Source: Bacillaceae bacterium IKA-2 (GTDB taxonomy: Bacteria; Bacillota; Bacilli; Bacillales; Anaerobacillaceae). From it: a stretch of DNA of 64,000 nt. The notes below the pieces were generated by a model. That model worked only from the letters and a program-made list of their open reading frames with translations. It was not told the DNA's origin and made no database searches. Below, one piece after another: positions 62,809 through 64,000 of this stretch (position 1 is its first letter; the number at the start of each line of letters is the position of its first letter). Made by a program: the position numbers and the translations under genes. The stretch lies in contig CP134492.1 in the NCBI GenBank assembly GCA_031761875.1, positions 992,001 through 1,056,000 on the forward strand. Direction: 5' to 3'.

Positions 62809-64000
62809 ATGAGAATTAAATTTATTTTTCTAGCAATCATGCTAGTTCTAACAACATTTTTAGCGGCATGTGGAGGTAAGGAAGAGCAGGAATCAAATAA
62901 TGAAGTTAATGGAGATATCGAGGAAAAAGAAGTTTTACAAGTATATACGACGATCTTTCCATTAATGGACTTCACGAAAAAAATTGGTGGAGAATATGTT
63001 GAAGTTAAAAATATAGTTCCTGTCGGCGCAGATGCTCATTCGTTTGAGCCAACTCCGCAAACAATGGTAGATGTTTCAAATGCTCATCTATACATTTATA
63101 ACGGAGCTGGGATTGAAGGCTTTGCTGATTCAGTGTCAGAGGTTTTAAAGTCAGGTTCAGTTAAAATTTTAAAAGCGTCTGAAGGAATTGATTTAATTGA
63201 ATTTTCACATGGAATTGATGAGCATGGACACGACGAGCATGGACATGAGGAAGATGAGCATGGACACGACGAACATGGACATGAAGAAGATGAGCATGGA
63301 CACGACGAGCATGGACATGAGGAAGATGAGCATGGGCACGACGAACATGGACATGAGGAAGATGAGCATGGGCACGACGAGCATGGACATGAGGAAGATG
63401 AGCATGGGCACGACGAGCATGGACATGAGGAAGATGAGCATGGGCACGACGAGCATGGACATGAAGAAGATGAGCATGACCACGGAGAGGAAGATCCACA
63501 CGTATGGTTAGATCCAATTCGTTCAATTGAATTAGCAGAAAATATTAAAAATACTTTAGTTGAATTAATGCCTGAAGCAGCTGATGATTTTGAAAGTAAT
63601 TTTGCTGATTTAAAACAACAACTAGAGAAACTAGACGAAAAATTTAATGCAATGGTTGCTGAAGTTTCAAAAGATACGATTATTGTCTCTCATGCAGGTT
63701 TTGGATATTGGACTGATCGTTACAACATAAAACAAATTGGGATTTCCGGCATTTCACCAACGAATGAGCCTTCAATTAGACAACTAACTGAAATCATTGA
63801 ATATGCAGAGGCACAAGGGATTAACCATATTATGTTCGAACAAAATATCCCTACGAATATTTCTGAAACAGTTCGCTCACAAGTTGGAGCTGAAGCCCTG
63901 TGGCTGCACAACCTAGAGGTATTAGTTCAAGATGATATCGATAACAATGAAGATTATTTTAGTCTTATGGAAAGAAATATTGAAGCACTACAAATTGCGC
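62809..64000 (+). CDS. znuA: Zinc ABC transporter substrate-binding lipoprotein (ZnuA/AdcA type), partial
   Basis: The gene runs past the window; 397 residues are seen. A lipoprotein signal ends at LAAC (Cys21). Metal-binding cluster A-I features follow: VYTTIFPLMDFTKKIGGEYV, VPVGADAHSFEPTPQTMVDV (His ligand), DPHVWLDPIRSIELA (His ligand) and IIVSHAGFGYWTDRY (His ligand). Between the first and second ligands is a long His-rich loop, residues 137-220, made of seven 12-residue units (DEHGHDEHGHEE). Such loops gather zinc in ZnuA proteins, but this one is long and highly regular. A Zur box precedes it. Confidence 0.93.
   Translation, partial: MRIKFIFLAIMLVLTTFLAACGGKEEQESNNEVNGDIEEKEVLQVYTTIFPLMDFTKKIGGEYVEVKNIVPVGADAHSFEPTPQTMVDVSNAHLYIYNGAGIEGFADSVSEVLKSGSVKILKASEGIDLIEFSHGIDEHGHDEHGHEEDEHGHDEHGHEEDEHGHDEHGHEEDEHGHDEHGHEEDEHGHDEHGHEEDEHGHDEHGHEEDEHGHDEHGHEEDEHDHGEEDPHVWLDPIRSIELAENIKNTLVELMPEAADDFESNFADLKQQLEKLDEKFNAMVAEVSKDTIIVSHAGFGYWTDRYNIKQIGISGISPTNEPSIRQLTEIIEYAEAQGINHIMFEQNIPTNISETVRSQVGAEALWLHNLEVLVQDDIDNNEDYFSLMERNIEALQIA
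63217..63468 (+). repeat. 36-bp in-frame tandem repeat (seven units) in znuA
   Basis: Units start at 63217, 63253, 63289, 63325, 63361, 63397 and 63433, and a partial one at 63469. They differ only by a few silent-type changes (GGACAC/GGGCAC, GAGGAA/GAAGAA, GAC-GAG/GAC-GAA) and encode His-Gly-Asp/Glu-rich segments. Confidence 0.95.

Noticed and set aside
63217-63468. Regular repeats considered as a CRISPR array
   Set aside because: Units are contiguous with no variable spacers and encode an in-frame His-rich loop.
63161-63526. Three overlapping ORFs in other frames of the znuA repeat (His/Arg/Val- and Met-rich)
   Set aside because: They are shadows of the 36-bp coding repeat; the lipoprotein frame is clearly the real one.

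Overview
The window is a low-GC Gram-positive chromosome segment. Its gene order closely matches the Bacillus subtilis yqhL-mntR-yqhT-efp-spoIIIA-accBC-nusB-folD-xseAB-ispA-dxs-ahrC-recN-spoIVB-spo0A-bkd region. The genes belong to an endospore-forming member of the Bacillaceae. An OLE RNA with its partner gene oapA between ispA and dxs, together with a B12-dependent class II ribonucleotide reductase, points to an alkaliphilic and/or anaerobic lineage (Alkalihalobacillus- or Anaerobacillus-like). That placement is inference.

Layout. 1-4240: end of a glycine riboswitch and gcvT-gcvPA-gcvPB. 4200-6570: rhodanese yqhL, octanoyltransferase lipM and D-amino-acid aminotransferase dat. 6570-11340: nrdJ behind an NrdR-type promoter, cut by two group I introns; the first carries a homing endonuclease gene. 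11340-20660: a small coiled-coil protein, splB, the proline genes proI-proB-proA, mntR, yqhP, yqhR and a Xaa-Pro peptidase. 20790-28180: efp, an internally duplicated small protein, yqhV and spoIIIAA-AH. 28200-35410: a small unknown gene, accB, a frameshifted accC, an Asp23-family gene, nusB, folD, xseA, xseB and ispA. 35420-37050: a 120-bp tandem repeat, OLE RNA and oapA. 37060-45070: dxs, yqxC, ahrC, recN, spoIVB and spo0A. 45160-48020: steA-like gene, two glycosyltransferases and yqzF. 48240-58810: bkdR and the sigma-54 dependent ptb-bcd-buk-lpdV-bkdAA-bkdAB-bkdB operon for branched-chain keto acid oxidation. 59040-62060: an NSS amino-acid transporter (metP-like) broken by an IS3-family element, followed by its small subunit. 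62190-64000: a secreted protein and a Zur-controlled zinc-binding lipoprotein with a long His-rich repeat; this gene runs off the window.

How the genes work together. Glycine cleavage (gcv), lipoate attachment (lipM) and the lipoyl-dependent Bkd complex share the lipoate cofactor. AccB/AccC start fatty acid synthesis, and the bkd products supply branched acyl-CoA primers. IspA and Dxs make isoprenoids. SpoIIIA, SpoIVB, Spo0A and SplB serve sporulation and spore DNA repair.

Most unusual points: two group I introns in one nrdJ, one splitting the catalytic N-x-C-x-E motif; a single-base frameshift in accC lying exactly inside a perfect 12-bp hairpin; an apparent ATT start codon for spoIIIAD; OLE RNA preceded by a tandem repeat that supplies part of its -35 element; three families of dispersed palindromic repeats that sit between genes and even inside operons; and a recent IS insertion with a clean 3-bp target duplication.
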